64,000 bases of DNA from Brevibacillus sp. JNUCC-41 (GCF_014844095.1 NZ_CP062163.1:1984001-2048000); one strand, 5' to 3'; counted from the first letter of the stretch, positions 1-9,288 are shown. Notes: generated from the sequence alone by a model not told the origin. Made by a program: numbers and translations.

Positions 1-45
1 CCACCTTTTTATTTTGTTGAATATTAAACATTGCATATCATATAT

Positions 46-120
46 TGGGCTATAGCCAAGCGGTAAGGCAACGGATTTTGATTCCGTCATGCGAAGGTTC
101 GATCCCTTCTAGCCCAGCCA
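46..120 (+). tRNA. tRNA-Gln (anticodon TTG)
   Basis: A full cloverleaf can be folded. The acceptor stem TGGGCTA pairs with TAGCCCA, the anticodon stem ACGGA/TCCGT encloses a seven-base loop with TTG at 78-80, and the T arm carries GGTTCGATCC. The 3' CCA is encoded (118-120). It is the first of three tRNA genes in tandem, so the window probably begins inside a larger tRNA cluster. Confidence 0.95.
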
Positions 121-123
121 TTT

Positions 124-195
124 GCGGAAGTAGTTCAGTGGTAGAATACAACCTTGCCAAGGTTGGGGTCGCGGGTTCGAATCCCGTCTTCCGCT
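124..195 (+). tRNA. tRNA-Gly (anticodon GCC)
   Basis: The acceptor stem GCGGAAG pairs with CTTCCGC, the anticodon GCC is at 156-158, and the T arm reads GGGTTCGAATCCC. The discriminator base is T195. CCA is not encoded (TTA follows), so it must be added after transcription, unlike the two neighbouring tRNAs. It lies 3 bases after tRNA-Gln. Confidence 0.95.
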
Positions 196-218
196 TAATA
201 AATTTTAAATCCCTTAAA

Positions 219-294
219 GGGGCCTTAGCTCAGCTGGGAGAGCGCCTGCCTTGCACGCAGGAGGTCAGCGGTTCGATCCCGCTAGGCTCCACCA
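219..294 (+). tRNA. tRNA-Ala (anticodon TGC)
   Basis: The acceptor stem GGGGCCT pairs with AGGCTCC, the D arm is AGCTCAGCTGGGAGAGC, the anticodon TGC is at 252-254, and the T arm is GGTTCGATCC. CCA is encoded at 292-294. It is the last tRNA of the cluster and is followed by a terminator at 319. Confidence 0.95.
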
Positions 295-318
295 TCAACT
301 ACATACACCAAAACTTAC

Positions 319-352
319 GTCTTAAGCCAAAAGTGGTTTAAGACTTTTTTTT
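319..352 (+). terminator. Intrinsic terminator of the tRNA cluster
   Basis: GTCTTAAGCCA and TGGTTTAAGAC form an 11-bp stem with one wobble, followed by eight T. It closes the tRNA transcript before rocF. Confidence 0.85.
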
Positions 353-500
353 GTTTAAGACATGTTTGGGTAAGCTAATCCCCAGAAAGATCTTATTTCA
401 CAAATAACATATATGATAGGAACGTGCATCTTTATACATGGGAATGTCGAGTTGAACCAACCGGCATATACGATATAAAATGATGGAAAGGGGGAATTGT

Positions 501-1403
501 ATGTCTATTCAGAAAATTTCCGTCATCGGACTGCCTATGGACCTTGGTCAAGCAAGGCGTGGGGTGGATATGGGACCTAGTGCCATTCGCTGCGCAGAGA
601 TTATCGAGCGTCTTGAAAAGTTGAATATAGAAGTGGAGGATTTAGGAGATATCATTGTAGGGCGTCCTGAAAACGCAGATGAGCCTGGGACAAATCTAAA
701 AAACCTACAGCTTGTAGCGAAGGGTAACTCCCTGTTAGCAACAAAAGTTGATGAAATAATAGAAGGGGGTTCCTTTCCGCTTGTATTGGGAGGAGACCAT
801 TCCATAGCTATAGGTACACTGGCAGGAGTCGCAAAGCACTATGAAAATGTGGGTGTGATTTGGTACGACGCACATGGGGATCTAAATACGGAGGATACTT
901 CACCATCAGGGAATATACACGGTATGCCCCTAGCTGTCAGTATTGGGCTTGGACATCCGGACCTAATCAATATCCATGGTTTTGCTCCAAAAGTGAAACC
1001 GGAAAACATCGTAATAATTGGAGCAAGGTCATTGGATGAAGGCGAAAAAGAACTTATCCGTGAGAAAGGGATTAAAGTATACACGATGCATGAGATCGAC
1101 CGCATGGGAATGACACGGGTGATGGAGGAATGCATTGATTATTTAAGGGAAAGAACGGATGGCGTCCACCTGTCATTGGATTTGGATGGAGTTGACCCTA
1201 CAGATGCACCCGGAGTGGGGACACCGGTGATTGGTGGTATAAGTTATCGGGAAAGTCATTTGGCCATGGAATTGCTTGCGGAATCCAACTTGATTACATC
1301 AGCTGAATTCGTTGAAGTGAATCCAATTTTAGATGAGCGGAATAAGACGGCGATCGTTGCCGTGGCCCTAATGGGTTCGCTATTTGGAGAAAAATTATTA
1401 TAA
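501..1403 (+). CDS. rocF: Arginase
   Basis: Arginase hydrolyses L-arginine to ornithine and urea in the cytoplasm. The 300-residue protein carries the ureohydrolase metal motifs in order: GGDH (97-100), DAHGDLNT (123-130) and SLDLDGVDP (near 225), which supply the ligands of the two-manganese centre. The length is usual for bacillary arginases. I chose the ATG at 501 because AAGGGGGAA lies just upstream; an in-frame ATG at 480 has no ribosome site. It is a single gene between the tRNA cluster and sigW, closed by a terminator. Arginase next to sigW-cdaA-glmM is the usual Bacillus order. Agmatinase is less likely given the Bacillus-type N-terminus. Confidence 0.93.
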   Translation: MSIQKISVIGLPMDLGQARRGVDMGPSAIRCAEIIERLEKLNIEVEDLGDIIVGRPENADEPGTNLKNLQLVAKGNSLLATKVDEIIEGGSFPLVLGGDHSIAIGTLAGVAKHYENVGVIWYDAHGDLNTEDTSPSGNIHGMPLAVSIGLGHPDLINIHGFAPKVKPENIVIIGARSLDEGEKELIREKGIKVYTMHEIDRMGMTRVMEECIDYLRERTDGVHLSLDLDGVDPTDAPGVGTPVIGGISYRESHLAMELLAESNLITSAEFVEVNPILDERNKTAIVAVALMGSLFGEKLL

Positions 1404-1420
1404 CCGAAAAAATAAAAGAA

Positions 1421-1454
1421 ACAGTAACCGGCTTGTAATGGGTTACTGTTTTTT
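1421..1454 (+). terminator. Intrinsic terminator after rocF
   Basis: ACAGTAACC and GGTTACTGT form a perfect 9-bp stem followed by six T. Confidence 0.85.
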
Positions 1455-1541
1455 ATATGCTAGAAGACGTAGGTTTATTTACTAGGGCGTATGTAACAGG
1501 AACATATCTATAGATAATTGGTTGCAATCGTAAATCCATAT

Positions 1542-1727
1542 TCACTTGAGGGCACTTCTGTTATTGAGATCTCCATTTTTAGTTAAATGGATGTATTGGA
1601 TGATTAAAGAATCCAGTTTACTGCTAACTTCAACAACTTCATTATCCACCATCGAAGAACGGGAAGCCAAAAACATCATTTTCTGTCTGTATTGTTCAAT
1701 ATGGACTAAAATTTGTTCTGCAGTCAT
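1542..1727 (-). CDS. Spo0E-family aspartyl-phosphate phosphatase
   Basis: A small helical protein of about 61 residues. Its C-terminal half has the Spo0E-like pattern VSSKLDSLIIQY, where family members carry SxxLD followed by an aliphatic helix. Spo0E-type proteins dephosphorylate the sporulation regulator Spo0A~P and so restrain entry into sporulation. The ATG at 1727 is preferred over an in-frame GTG at 1739 because the GGGAG ribosome site is directly against the GTG but about 11 bases from the ATG. It stands alone, convergent with rocF and divergent from sigW. The family call rests on a short motif. Confidence 0.7.
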   Translation of the reverse strand: MTAEQILVHIEQYRQKMMFLASRSSMVDNEVVEVSSKLDSLIIQYIHLTKNGDLNNRSALK

Positions 1728-1834
1728 ATAGAGAAACACTCCCTTAGATTTTACAATTTCTTACTATATAGCCCTGTTTTTTTTTTCTTAAACATAAAAT
1801 GTAAAACTTTGTTAAAATTAATGTATTAAATTTT

Positions 1835-1860
1835 TGAAACCTTTTAGCTTACGATTCGTA
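1835..1860 (+). promoter_or_regulatory. SigmaW-type autoregulatory promoter of sigW
   Basis: TGAAAC (1835-1840) and CGTA (1857-1860) are separated by 16 bases, the consensus spacing of an ECF sigmaW promoter, 40 bases before the sigW ATG. This implies positive autoregulation. Confidence 0.88.
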
Positions 1861-1899
1861 GTAATCGTATAGCCGCATGAGCGGGGGTAATACCGGAAA

Positions 1900-2463
1900 A
1901 TGGATGCACTCATTAAAGAGAGAATTAATCAAGTATTAAAGGGAGACCATAATGCATTTGGAGAAATTGTCGAAATATACAAGGACAAAGTGTTCCAAAT
2001 ATGTTTCAGGATGCTCGGAAACAGGCAAGAAGCAGAAGATTTGGCACAAGAGGCCTTTGTAAGGGCCTACGTGAATATTCGAAGTTTCAATATACAAATG
2101 AAATTTTCTACATGGTTATACCGGATTGCGACCAATCTTTGCATTGACCGGCTTCGCAAGAAAAAACCGGATTACTATTTAGATGCAGAGGTGGCAGGAA
2201 CAGAGGGATTGAATATGTATTCCCAAATTGCATCGGATATGGCGAAACCCGAGGAAGAGGTTGAATCTTTAGAACTACAGGAAACCATTCAAGTGGAAAT
2301 AATGAAATTGCCCGAGAAATACCGGTCGGTAATCGTATTGAAGTATATTGAAGAGTTATCCCTAAAGGAAATCAGTGAAATACTCGATTTGCCTGTCGGT
2401 ACGGTCAAGACGAGGATACATCGTGGTCGGGAAGCCTTGCGTAAACAACTACGCCATTTATAA
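1900..2463 (+). CDS. sigW: ECF RNA polymerase sigma factor SigW
   Basis: A 187-residue ECF sigma factor that directs RNA polymerase to envelope-stress and antimicrobial-defence genes. Region 2 (about 20-90) contains the -10 recognition helix with AEDLAQEAFVRAY and FSTWLYRIATNLCIDRLR. Region 4 (about 130-185) has the helix-turn-helix ELSLKEISEILDLPVGTVKT followed by RIHRGREALR. A sigmaW-type promoter lies directly upstream and the anti-sigma gene rsiW starts 17 bases downstream, so the pair is autoregulated as in Bacillus subtilis. Confidence 0.95.
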   Translation: MDALIKERINQVLKGDHNAFGEIVEIYKDKVFQICFRMLGNRQEAEDLAQEAFVRAYVNIRSFNIQMKFSTWLYRIATNLCIDRLRKKKPDYYLDAEVAGTEGLNMYSQIASDMAKPEEEVESLELQETIQVEIMKLPEKYRSVIVLKYIEELSLKEISEILDLPVGTVKTRIHRGREALRKQLRHL

Positions 2464-2479
2464 AAAGAAGGTGAGAAAA

Positions 2480-3103
2480 ATGAACTGCCATGAGGAAATC
2501 ATTGAATATATGCATGATTATTTAGATGAGGACATCAAACCGGAGCATAAAGAAGTTTTACGGGAGCACTTGCATAACTGTGCTGAATGCCGGGAGTACT
2601 TTCATGAAATGAAAAAGGCGGTCGCTCTTGTACAAAGCACTTCCCATATAAAGGCCCCGGATGACTTTACAGCAAAGGTTATGGCTCAATTGCCAAAGGA
2701 AACGAAAACAACAGGTGCCAAACGTTGGTTCAAAAGCCATCCCTTCATGACAGCGGCAGCGATGTTCATCATATTGATGACAGGATCTGTTTTCTCCACT
2801 TATAATCAGGACGAACATTTTTCAGTATCAAAGCAGCCTAACTTAGTGGTTGAAGGTGAAACGGTGATTGTGCCTGAGGGTGAGACAATCAAGGGGAATG
2901 TGGTAGTTCAAAATGGTAACATTCAAATAGATGGTGAAGTAGAGGGAGATGTGACAGTCATAAATGGGCATAAATATATGTCAAAAGCAGGGAATGTGAC
3001 TGGAAGCATCCATGTTATTGACCAAGCTTTTGAGTGGATGTGGTATAAAGTAAAGGATACTGCAACCTCGTTGGTTCCTGCTAAAGAGGAGGGAAAGGAA
3101 TAA
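2480..3103 (+). CDS. rsiW: Anti-sigmaW factor RsiW
   Basis: A single-pass membrane anti-sigma factor of 207 residues that holds SigW inactive until regulated proteolysis. The N-terminus has the zinc-binding anti-sigma motif HxxxCxxC (H30, C34, C37). A transmembrane segment follows at about 87-105 (FMTAAAMFIILMTGSVF). The extracytoplasmic part has a repetitive beta-like stretch (GETIKGNVVVQNGNIQIDG). The start at 2480 follows GAAGGTGAG; longer in-frame starts lie inside sigW and lack a ribosome site. Confidence 0.92.
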   Translation: MNCHEEIIEYMHDYLDEDIKPEHKEVLREHLHNCAECREYFHEMKKAVALVQSTSHIKAPDDFTAKVMAQLPKETKTTGAKRWFKSHPFMTAAAMFIILMTGSVFSTYNQDEHFSVSKQPNLVVEGETVIVPEGETIKGNVVVQNGNIQIDGEVEGDVTVINGHKYMSKAGNVTGSIHVIDQAFEWMWYKVKDTATSLVPAKEEGKE

Positions 3104-3110
3104 GGAATAG

Positions 3111-3168
3111 AAGCTGGGAGAGGGCACCGTTTTTTCATTTACGGTGACTTCGCTCAGCTTTATTTTTT
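3111..3168 (+). terminator. Terminator-like hairpin after rsiW
   Basis: AAGCTG pairs with CAGCTT around an inner GGCACCGT/ACGGTG arm, followed by TATTTTTT. Confidence 0.55.
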
Positions 3169-3229
3169 AAGGGAAGGGGACCCTTTTACATGATTCGTTT
3201 TTCCTATGTAAATTTCTCACACTAGTTTT

Positions 3230-3258
3230 TAGATGTATCATTTAAAAAATGGTATACT
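3230..3258 (+). promoter_or_regulatory. Probable promoter of cdaA-cdaR-glmM
   Basis: An extended -10 (TGG then TATACT at 3253-3258) lies 64 bases before the cdaA ATG. The -35 at the right distance (TAGATG) is a poor match, so this relies on the extended -10. Confidence 0.45.
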
Positions 3259-3321
3259 ATTAAGGTTATCGTATAAAGATTGTAATTTGTATTTGGAGTA
3301 ATACTGACTGGAGGAAACAAC

Positions 3322-4146
3322 ATGTCTTTAACCAACTTGACTGTTTGGGACTATGTAGTAAATTTCATTGATATTCTCCTTGTATGGTTTGTGATATATA
3401 AATTGTTAACTATTATTCGGGGTACAAAGGCTATTCAGCTGCTAAAAGGAATTTTTGTAATTGTCATTGTAAAAAGCTTAAGCAACCTGTTTGGTTTCAA
3501 TACACTCGGATGGTTAATGGCACAAGTCATGAATTGGGGAGTATTGGCGATTCTCGTCATTTTTCAACCTGAACTGAGAAGAGCACTTGAACAATTAGGA
3601 CGCGGGAAGCTCTTTGCAAGGGGCACCGTTCCGGAAGAGAATCAGCAAGAGCGTTTAGTCGAAGAAATCCTAAAGGCGTCCACCTATATGGCAAAAAGGC
3701 GGATCGGAGCCTTGATTACTATAGAAAAAGGTACGGAGCTAGGGGATTATGTTGAAACGGGGATACCTCTAAAATCCTATATTTCTTCAGAACTGCTCAT
3801 TAATATCTTCATCCCTAATACGCCGCTCCATGATGGCGCAGTTATTTTGCAAAATAACCAGGTGGCAGCTGCAGCTTGCTATTTGCCATTATCAGAGAGT
3901 CCATTCATATCAAAGGAACTTGGAACGCGGCATAGGGCAGCCATAGGCATGAGTGAAGTTACGGATAGTCTTACGATTGTCGTTTCAGAGGAAACGGGAG
4001 GGATATCCGTCACTAAAAACGGGGAACTTTACCGCGATTTGAATCAAGAATCATTTAGGGCCATGCTTACAAGTGAACTGGTAGTGGAAAACATCAAATC
4101 AACTTCCTCAAGCATCTTTAACTGGAGGGGGAAAAAGAATGGATAA
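3322..4146 (+). CDS. cdaA: Diadenylate cyclase CdaA (c-di-AMP synthase)
   Basis: It condenses two ATP into cyclic di-AMP, a messenger for potassium and cell-wall homeostasis. The 274-residue protein has three N-terminal membrane helices (about 10-30, 40-58, 62-82). A cytoplasmic DAC domain follows, with the catalytic DGA (171-173, in TPLHDGAVIL) and GTRHRAA (201-207). Its 3' end overlaps cdaR by 8 bases, implying translational coupling, and glmM follows. The cdaA-cdaR-glmM order is conserved in Firmicutes, where CdaR and GlmM modulate CdaA. Confidence 0.96.
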   Translation: MSLTNLTVWDYVVNFIDILLVWFVIYKLLTIIRGTKAIQLLKGIFVIVIVKSLSNLFGFNTLGWLMAQVMNWGVLAILVIFQPELRRALEQLGRGKLFARGTVPEENQQERLVEEILKASTYMAKRRIGALITIEKGTELGDYVETGIPLKSYISSELLINIFIPNTPLHDGAVILQNNQVAAAACYLPLSESPFISKELGTRHRAAIGMSEVTDSLTIVVSEETGGISVTKNGELYRDLNQESFRAMLTSELVVENIKSTSSSIFNWRGKKNG

Positions 4147-5497
4147 ATTCACCAATAGCGCTTGGTTTATGAGAATCGTAGCTTTTGCCTTGGCGGCACT
4201 TTTATTCATTTCCATTAACTTTGAGATGGAGTCGGATAAGAAATCCCTTGGTTTATCGACTGCCCCTGAAATCAGCACGGAGACCATTGAAAATGTACCG
4301 GTCGAAGTGTACTATGACCGTGAGAATCTAGTGGTGAGCGGAGTGCCGGAGACGGTTGATGTTACTCTAAAGGGAGCAAAAAGCTTATTGATCAATGCGA
4401 AAAACCAAAGGGACTTTAAAGTGTATGTAGACCTTTCCGATCCTGCAATCTCAATGGGGGACAGAACTGTCACATTTAAAATAAGTGATTTGAATGAAAA
4501 GTTAGTGGCTACGATCGATCCGGAATATGCAGAAGTCAACGTTCAGGAACGGGTGACGAAGGAATTCTCCGTTGAAGCCGAGTATAATAGCTCTTTACTT
4601 GAAGAGGGATATACCGCTGGCCAGCCAACAGTCAGCCCGAAAACTGTCAAAATAACGGGTGCTAAAGATGCGATTGAACAAATTTCCTATGTAAAGGCAA
4701 ACCTTGAAATAAGTAAGGGGCTTAATGAAACGGTGAACGGCAAGGCAACAGTAAAAGCCCTGGACAGGGACTTGAATAAGCTGGATGTGACGATCGAGCC
4801 ATCTACTGTTTCAGTTTCCTTAAAAGTGAGCATTCCTTCCAAGACGGTGTCGATAGCACCGAAGCAAACTGGCAAGGCAAAGGATGGCATCAGGATCACA
4901 AGTATGAGTGTCGACCCGAAAGAGGTCACCTTATTTGGTTCGGAAACGGACCTTGAGAAAATAGATGTAGTAAATCTTCCTGTAAATATCTCGAAAGTTG
5001 ATGGTGATACAGAACTGGAACTCGATCTTGATAAACCGGAAAGTGTACAAAAAATGTCCTTGGGTAAGGCAAAGGTCAAGATTCGTACAGAGAAAGTTGA
5101 TGTGGATGAAGATAATGCAGAGCCAGTCGTAGAAGAGGAAAAACCAGAAACCGAACAAAAACAAGAAGAAAAAGTAGTCGAAGAAGAAGAGAAAGAAGAT
5201 GAACCGGCTGCCATAGAGTCTAAAACCTTCAACAATATACAAATAGTGCCTGTGGGCATACAGGATGACCAAAATGCCGAATTGGAATCCGATGTAACCA
5301 GCATCACTTTGCTTGGTGAGGCGGATGATTTGAAGAAAATAACTAAAGACGACATTAATCTTACAGTAGATGTGAGTAATTTAGATGAAGGTACGCATGA
5401 TGTGGATTTGGCGGTAACAGTGCCTGAGGGAGTGGAATGGGAACTGGATTCTAAAACGATTTCGGTCACCATCACACAGAAAGACGAAGAGACATGA
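4139..5497 (+). CDS. cdaR: CdaA regulatory protein CdaR (YbbR-domain protein)
   Basis: An extracytoplasmic modulator of CdaA. The 452-residue protein has one N-terminal membrane anchor (about 8-25, MRIVAFALAALLFISINF) followed by several YbbR domains rich in short beta strands (about 45-125, 135-215, 220-310 and 350-450). A strongly acidic linker, rich in Glu with interspersed Lys and Val (about 325-362), separates the third and last domains. It starts inside the cdaA reading frame and is followed by glmM 56 bases later. Confidence 0.93.
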   Translation: MDKFTNSAWFMRIVAFALAALLFISINFEMESDKKSLGLSTAPEISTETIENVPVEVYYDRENLVVSGVPETVDVTLKGAKSLLINAKNQRDFKVYVDLSDPAISMGDRTVTFKISDLNEKLVATIDPEYAEVNVQERVTKEFSVEAEYNSSLLEEGYTAGQPTVSPKTVKITGAKDAIEQISYVKANLEISKGLNETVNGKATVKALDRDLNKLDVTIEPSTVSVSLKVSIPSKTVSIAPKQTGKAKDGIRITSMSVDPKEVTLFGSETDLEKIDVVNLPVNISKVDGDTELELDLDKPESVQKMSLGKAKVKIRTEKVDVDEDNAEPVVEEEKPETEQKQEEKVVEEEEKEDEPAAIESKTFNNIQIVPVGIQDDQNAELESDVTSITLLGEADDLKKITKDDINLTVDVSNLDEGTHDVDLAVTVPEGVEWELDSKTISVTITQKDEET

Positions 5498-5553
5498 CCT
5501 TCCTTTAACATCATCATTAAATTCAGTAACGATTCGAAGAAGGAGCGATAAAG

Positions 5554-6903
5554 ATGGGTAAATATTTTGGAACAGACGGAGTCAGGGGTATAGCGAATAG
5601 CGAATTAACACCGGAGTTGGCATTTAAACTAGGCCGTTTTGGTGGCTACGTGCTTACTAGAAATACAGAAAAACCCAAAGTGCTGATAGGACGCGATACT
5701 CGAATTTCAGGTGAAATGCTGGAAGGTGCGCTTGTTGCCGGTCTTTTATCCATTGGAGCTGAAGTGATGCGCCTGGGTGTCATTTCGACACCGGGAGTTG
5801 CCTATTTAACAAAGGCCTTAAGTGCTGAAGCAGGTGTCATGATTTCCGCTTCTCATAATCCGGTAGCGGATAATGGGATTAAATTCTTTGGACCGGATGG
5901 GTTTAAGTTATCCGATGATCAAGAAGCGGAAATTGAAACACTATTAGATAAGGAAAAGGATGAACTTCCACGCCCTGTAGGCGGGGATTTAGGCCATTTG
6001 AACGATTATTTCGAAGGAGGGCAAAAGTATCTCCAGTACTTGAAACAATCAGTGGATGAAGATTTTACAGGCATTCATGTTGCTCTTGATTGTGCACATG
6101 GGGCGACATCTGCCTTGGCCATGCATTTGTTTGCAGATCTTGATGCAGACATCTCTACGATGGGAGCATCGCCCAATGGCTTGAACATTAATGATAAGGT
6201 AGGTTCCACCCACCCTGAGGCACTTGCTGAATTCTTAAAAGAAAAAGGTGCGGATGTCGGACTTGCATTCGATGGTGACGGAGACCGAGTCATTGCGATA
6301 GATGAAAAAGGGAATATAGTGGACGGCGACCAAATCATGTATATCTGTGCGAAATACTTAAAAGAAAATAACCGTCTGAAACAGGGAACAGTGGTTTCTA
6401 CGATCATGAGCAACCTTGGTTTTTATAAAGGTCTTGAAGAGCATGGTATACAAAGCGCCCAGACGGCAGTGGGGGATCGCTATGTGGTCGAGGAGATGCG
6501 AAAAGGCGGCTATAACCTTGGCGGCGAACAATCCGGACATATCATCTTCCTGGATTATAACACGACAGGCGACGGCTTATTGACGGGCCTGCAGCTTGTG
6601 AACATCATGAGTGACACCCAAAAAACCTTATCGGAGCTCGCTGGCGAGATGAAGAAATATCCACAAACGCTGATCAATGTCAGAGTTACCGATAAACATG
6701 CTGTAACCGATAATGAAAAGGTACAGGAAGTCATCAAGGCAGTCGAAGCGGAAATGAACGGGAACGGTCGTATTTTGGTGAGACCATCCGGTACTGAACC
6801 GCTAGTCCGTGTAATGGCTGAAGCACCGACAGCTGAGGAATGCACTAATTATGTAGAGCGCATCGTCGCAGTGGTAAAAGCGGAAATGGGTATGAATGAA
6901 TAA
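5554..6903 (+). CDS. glmM: Phosphoglucosamine mutase GlmM
   Basis: It interconverts glucosamine-6-phosphate and glucosamine-1-phosphate on the way to UDP-GlcNAc. The 449-residue length is usual. The phosphoserine loop is SASHNP (catalytic Ser about 100), the metal-binding loop is DGDGDR (about 241-246), and the C-terminal phosphate-binding motif is [20 protein letters not shown] precedes the ATG. It is the last gene of the cda operon before a strong terminator; GlmM is also known to bind and inhibit CdaA. Confidence 0.96.
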   Translation: MGKYFGTDGVRGIANSELTPELAFKLGRFGGYVLTRNTEKPKVLIGRDTRISGEMLEGALVAGLLSIGAEVMRLGVISTPGVAYLTKALSAEAGVMISASHNPVADNGIKFFGPDGFKLSDDQEAEIETLLDKEKDELPRPVGGDLGHLNDYFEGGQKYLQYLKQSVDEDFTGIHVALDCAHGATSALAMHLFADLDADISTMGASPNGLNINDKVGSTHPEALAEFLKEKGADVGLAFDGDGDRVIAIDEKGNIVDGDQIMYICAKYLKENNRLKQGTVVSTIMSNLGFYKGLEEHGIQSAQTAVGDRYVVEEMRKGGYNLGGEQSGHIIFLDYNTTGDGLLTGLQLVNIMSDTQKTLSELAGEMKKYPQTLINVRVTDKHAVTDNEKVQEVIKAVEAEMNGNGRILVRPSGTEPLVRVMAEAPTAEECTNYVERIVAVVKAEMGMNE

Positions 6904-6911
6904 CTAATCCT

Positions 6912-6952
6912 ATGCATAAAAGGAACGAAATTTCCTTTTATGCATATTTTTT
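6912..6952 (+). terminator. Intrinsic terminator after glmM
   Basis: ATGCATAAAAGGAA pairs with TTTCCTTTTATGCAT (about 12 bp), followed by six T after ATA. It separates glmM from glmS. Confidence 0.85.
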
Positions 6953-7080
6953 ATAAAGAAGTTCTTTTTATAGGTCTTGGTAATAAAGAATTGACCTATG
7001 TCCCTTGTTTAAGGTATGATTATCCTGATTTACAACAATCGTTGTCATGAAAAGGAGGGTAGACAAGGAACGGATTCATA

Positions 7081-7262
7081 AAAGCGCCTGAACTAAGTCT
7101 GGACGAGAAATGGCTTAGTTGACGAGGAGGAGGTTTATCGAATGATCGGCGGATACCTCCCGGCTGAAGTGCACAGCCGCAGTAATTCCAATCTTAAAAC
7201 AGTAGGGCAACTTACTGCACAAAGGGTTGGAAATGCACAAAGGGAAAAAGTGCTTTAAAGCA
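7081..7262 (+). ncRNA. glmS self-cleaving ribozyme / riboswitch
   Basis: The sequence between glmM and glmS contains the conserved core of the GlcN6P-activated ribozyme: AGCGCCTGAACT at the cleavage site (cut expected between A83 and G84 of 7081-7090), then GTTGACGAGGAGGAGG, TTTATCGAA, GGCGGATACCTCCCGG, and a 3' domain. GlcN6P acts as cofactor for cleavage of the glmS mRNA, giving feedback control of the downstream enzyme. The 3' border is approximate. Confidence 0.93.
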
Positions 7263-7276
7263 TTTCCTTTATAAAA
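7226..7276 (+). terminator. Hairpin at the 3' end of the glmS leader
   Basis: GGAAATGC and GCATTTCC can pair around AGTGCTTTAAA, followed by TTTATAAAAAA. It may be the last stem of the ribozyme region or a weak terminator in the leader. Confidence 0.35.
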
Positions 7277-7354
7277 AATATATATCAGAGATGAGGGGGC
7301 AGGGATGCCCCCGTGCATTCCTGTTCCCTCGAATCGGTTGGAGGAACAGAAATT

Positions 7355-9157
7355 ATGTGTGGAATTGTTGGATATATTGGACTTAACGATGCAAAGGAAA
7401 TTTTATTAAAAGGTCTTGAAAAACTTGAATACCGCGGTTATGACTCTTCAGGAATTGCTGTGAGAAATGAAGCAGGCGTTACAATCTTTAAGGAAAAAGG
7501 AAGAATCGCGGACCTACGTGGAGCCGTGGATGAAAATACTATGGCGCATACTGGAATAGGACATACACGCTGGGCCACCCATGGTGTGCCAAGCCGTGAA
7601 AATGCCCATCCTCACCAAAGTAATTCAGGTCGATTGACTTTAGTTCATAATGGGGTCATTGAAAACTATGCGATTCTAAAACGTGAATATTTGAAGGATG
7701 TTGCCTTTAAAAGTGAAACGGATACAGAAGTCATCGTTCAACTCATCGAGAAGTTCGTAAACGAGGGCATGGAAGTGGAAGAGGCATTCCGTCAAACACT
7801 CACTCTATTAGAGGGTTCATATGCGATTGCCCTATTGGATGCTGAAAATGATGAAACCATCTTAGTCGCAAAAAATAAAAGCCCGCTGCTGATCGGTGTC
7901 GGAAAAGACTTTAACGTTGTCGCTTCTGATGCAATGGCCATGTTGCAAGTCACAGATCAATTCCTTGAACTGATGGATAAGGAAATGGTTATCGTGACAA
8001 AAGAAAAGGTAACGATCAAGAACCTTTCCAACGAAGAAGTCATGCGTGCTCCGTACACTGCTGAACTGGATGCAAGTGATATCGAAAAAGGTACGTATCC
8101 GCACTATATGCTTAAAGAAGTCGACGAGCAGCCAGCTGTCATACGTAAAATCATTCAAGCATACCAAAATGAAGAAGGTAAACTTGCAATCGATTATAAC
8201 ATTACTGAAGCCGTAAGTGAGGCTGACCGTATTTATATCATCGCTTGCGGAACCAGCTATCATGCAGGGTTGATTGGTAAGCAATTCATCGAAAAAATGA
8301 CTGAAATTCCGGTTGAGGTCCATGTGGCATCTGAATTCACTTACAATATGCCGTTATTATCGAAAAAACCGTTATTCATCTTCATTTCACAAAGTGGTGA
8401 AACTGCAGATAGCCGTGCCGTGTTAGTGTCCATCAAAGCGCTTGGTCATAAAGCCCTGACCATCACGAACGTACCTGGCTCTACATTGTCACGTGAAGCG
8501 GATTATACGCTCTTGCTGCATGCTGGCCCTGAAATTGCCGTAGCCTCGACTAAGGCTTATACAGCTCAAGTGGCAGTCCTATCGATCTTAGCGAATGTAA
8601 CTGGCCAATTCCGTAACATGGAGTATGATTTCGACCTTGTAAAAGAGCTTGGAATCGTTGCGACAGCAATGGAAGCCCTATGTGATTCGAAAGAAGAGAT
8701 GGAAGACATTGCCCGTGAATACTTGTCCGTTACGAGAAACTGCTTCTTCATTGGCCGTTCCCTTGACTACTATGTTGTGCTTGAAGGGGCCCTTAAGCTG
8801 AAGGAGATTTCTTACATCCAGGCGGAAGGCTTTGCTGGCGGAGAGCTGAAGCATGGAACGATCGCCTTGATTGAAGAAGGTACACCTGTCATAGCCCTTG
8901 CTACGCAAGCAGGCGTCAACCTAAGCATCCGTGGTAATGTAAAGGAAGTGGTTGCCCGTGGCGCAAACCCTTGCATCATTTCCATGAAGGGGCTTGAAGA
9001 AGAGGATGACCGTTTCGTCATCCCGGAAGTGAATGAACTATTAACACCCCTTATCTCTGTTATCCCGCTGCAGCTCATTGCTTACTACGCAGCCTTGCAC
9101 CGTGAATGTGACGTGGATAAACCACGTAATCTTGCGAAAAGTGTAACGGTTGAGTAA
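7355..9157 (+). CDS. glmS: Glutamine--fructose-6-phosphate aminotransferase GlmS
   Basis: It makes glucosamine-6-phosphate from fructose-6-phosphate and glutamine, the committed step of amino-sugar synthesis. It has 600 residues: an N-terminal Ntn glutaminase with nucleophile Cys2 (MCGIVGYIG), then two SIS isomerase domains, ending in [10 protein letters not shown] chose the ATG at 7355 because Cys must directly follow the initiator Met; upstream in-frame starts would block maturation. TTGGAGGAA provides the ribosome site. Expression is under the upstream ribozyme. The last codons are the target read by TnsD-type proteins, and a Tn7-like element sits just downstream. Confidence 0.97.
   Translation: MCGIVGYIGLNDAKEILLKGLEKLEYRGYDSSGIAVRNEAGVTIFKEKGRIADLRGAVDENTMAHTGIGHTRWATHGVPSRENAHPHQSNSGRLTLVHNGVIENYAILKREYLKDVAFKSETDTEVIVQLIEKFVNEGMEVEEAFRQTLTLLEGSYAIALLDAENDETILVAKNKSPLLIGVGKDFNVVASDAMAMLQVTDQFLELMDKEMVIVTKEKVTIKNLSNEEVMRAPYTAELDASDIEKGTYPHYMLKEVDEQPAVIRKIIQAYQNEEGKLAIDYNITEAVSEADRIYIIACGTSYHAGLIGKQFIEKMTEIPVEVHVASEFTYNMPLLSKKPLFIFISQSGETADSRAVLVSIKALGHKALTITNVPGSTLSREADYTLLLHAGPEIAVASTKAYTAQVAVLSILANVTGQFRNMEYDFDLVKELGIVATAMEALCDSKEEMEDIAREYLSVTRNCFFIGRSLDYYVVLEGALKLKEISYIQAEGFAGGELKHGTIALIEEGTPVIALATQAGVNLSIRGNVKEVVARGANPCIISMKGLEEEDDRFVIPEVNELLTPLISVIPLQLIAYYAALHRECDVDKPRNLAKSVTVE
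9122..9157 (+). other. attTn7 recognition segment in the 3' end of glmS
   Basis: The last 36 bases of glmS encode [11 protein letters not shown] and the stop. This is the conserved segment bound by TnsD in classical Tn7. The duplicated target ATGTT (9177-9181) is centred 22 bases after the last base of the stop codon, about the distance known for Tn7 in enterobacteria. Confidence 0.8.
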
Positions 9158-9181
9158 GTCGGAATGAATGCAATGTATGTT

Positions 9182-9258
9182 TGTAGATTTTAAATAAAGT
9201 TATACCGTTTTGAAAAAAGTCGTACTGTTTTTAAAAAAGTTTCACCGTTTCACCCCTT
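9182..9258 (+). repeat. Tandem TnsB-type binding repeats of the right end
   Basis: Units with a strict 20-base period: 9182-9198 (partial), 9199-9218 (GTTATACCGTTTTGAAAAAA), 9219-9238 (GTCGTACTGTTTTTAAAAAA) and 9239-9258 (GTTTCACCGTTTCACCCC and on). The pattern GTnnnACyGTTTTnAAAAAA repeats. Four closely packed sites are typical of Tn7 right ends. Confidence 0.75.
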
Positions 9259-9288
9259 TGGATTAAACTAATCTAAAGGGGTGTTTTT
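9251..9288 (+). terminator. Hairpin with T-run directly before the tnsA remnant
   Basis: CACCCCTTTGGATTA pairs with TAATCTAAAGGGGTG (15-bp stem, one mismatch, loop AAC), followed by five T and then the ATG. It is a good terminator for glmS read-through. It also hides the tnsA ribosome site AAAGGGGTG inside the stem. Confidence 0.7.

Noticed and set aside
45-341. A 98-codon open frame on the plus strand
   Set aside because: It runs straight through three well-folded tRNA genes; it is an artefact.
4687-5517. A 276-codon Ser/Thr-rich frame on the minus strand
   Set aside because: It is the antisense shadow of cdaR, whose Lys/Glu/Val-rich codons give a long open complement; no ribosome site.
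9171-9178. TGT at 9174 or 9178 as the left boundary of the Tn7-like element, with CAATG or ATGTA as duplication
   Set aside because: CAATG would leave the other end without ACA, and ATGTA/ATGTT do not match; TGT at 9182 gives a perfect ATGTT pair and aligned AATAAAGTT in both ends.
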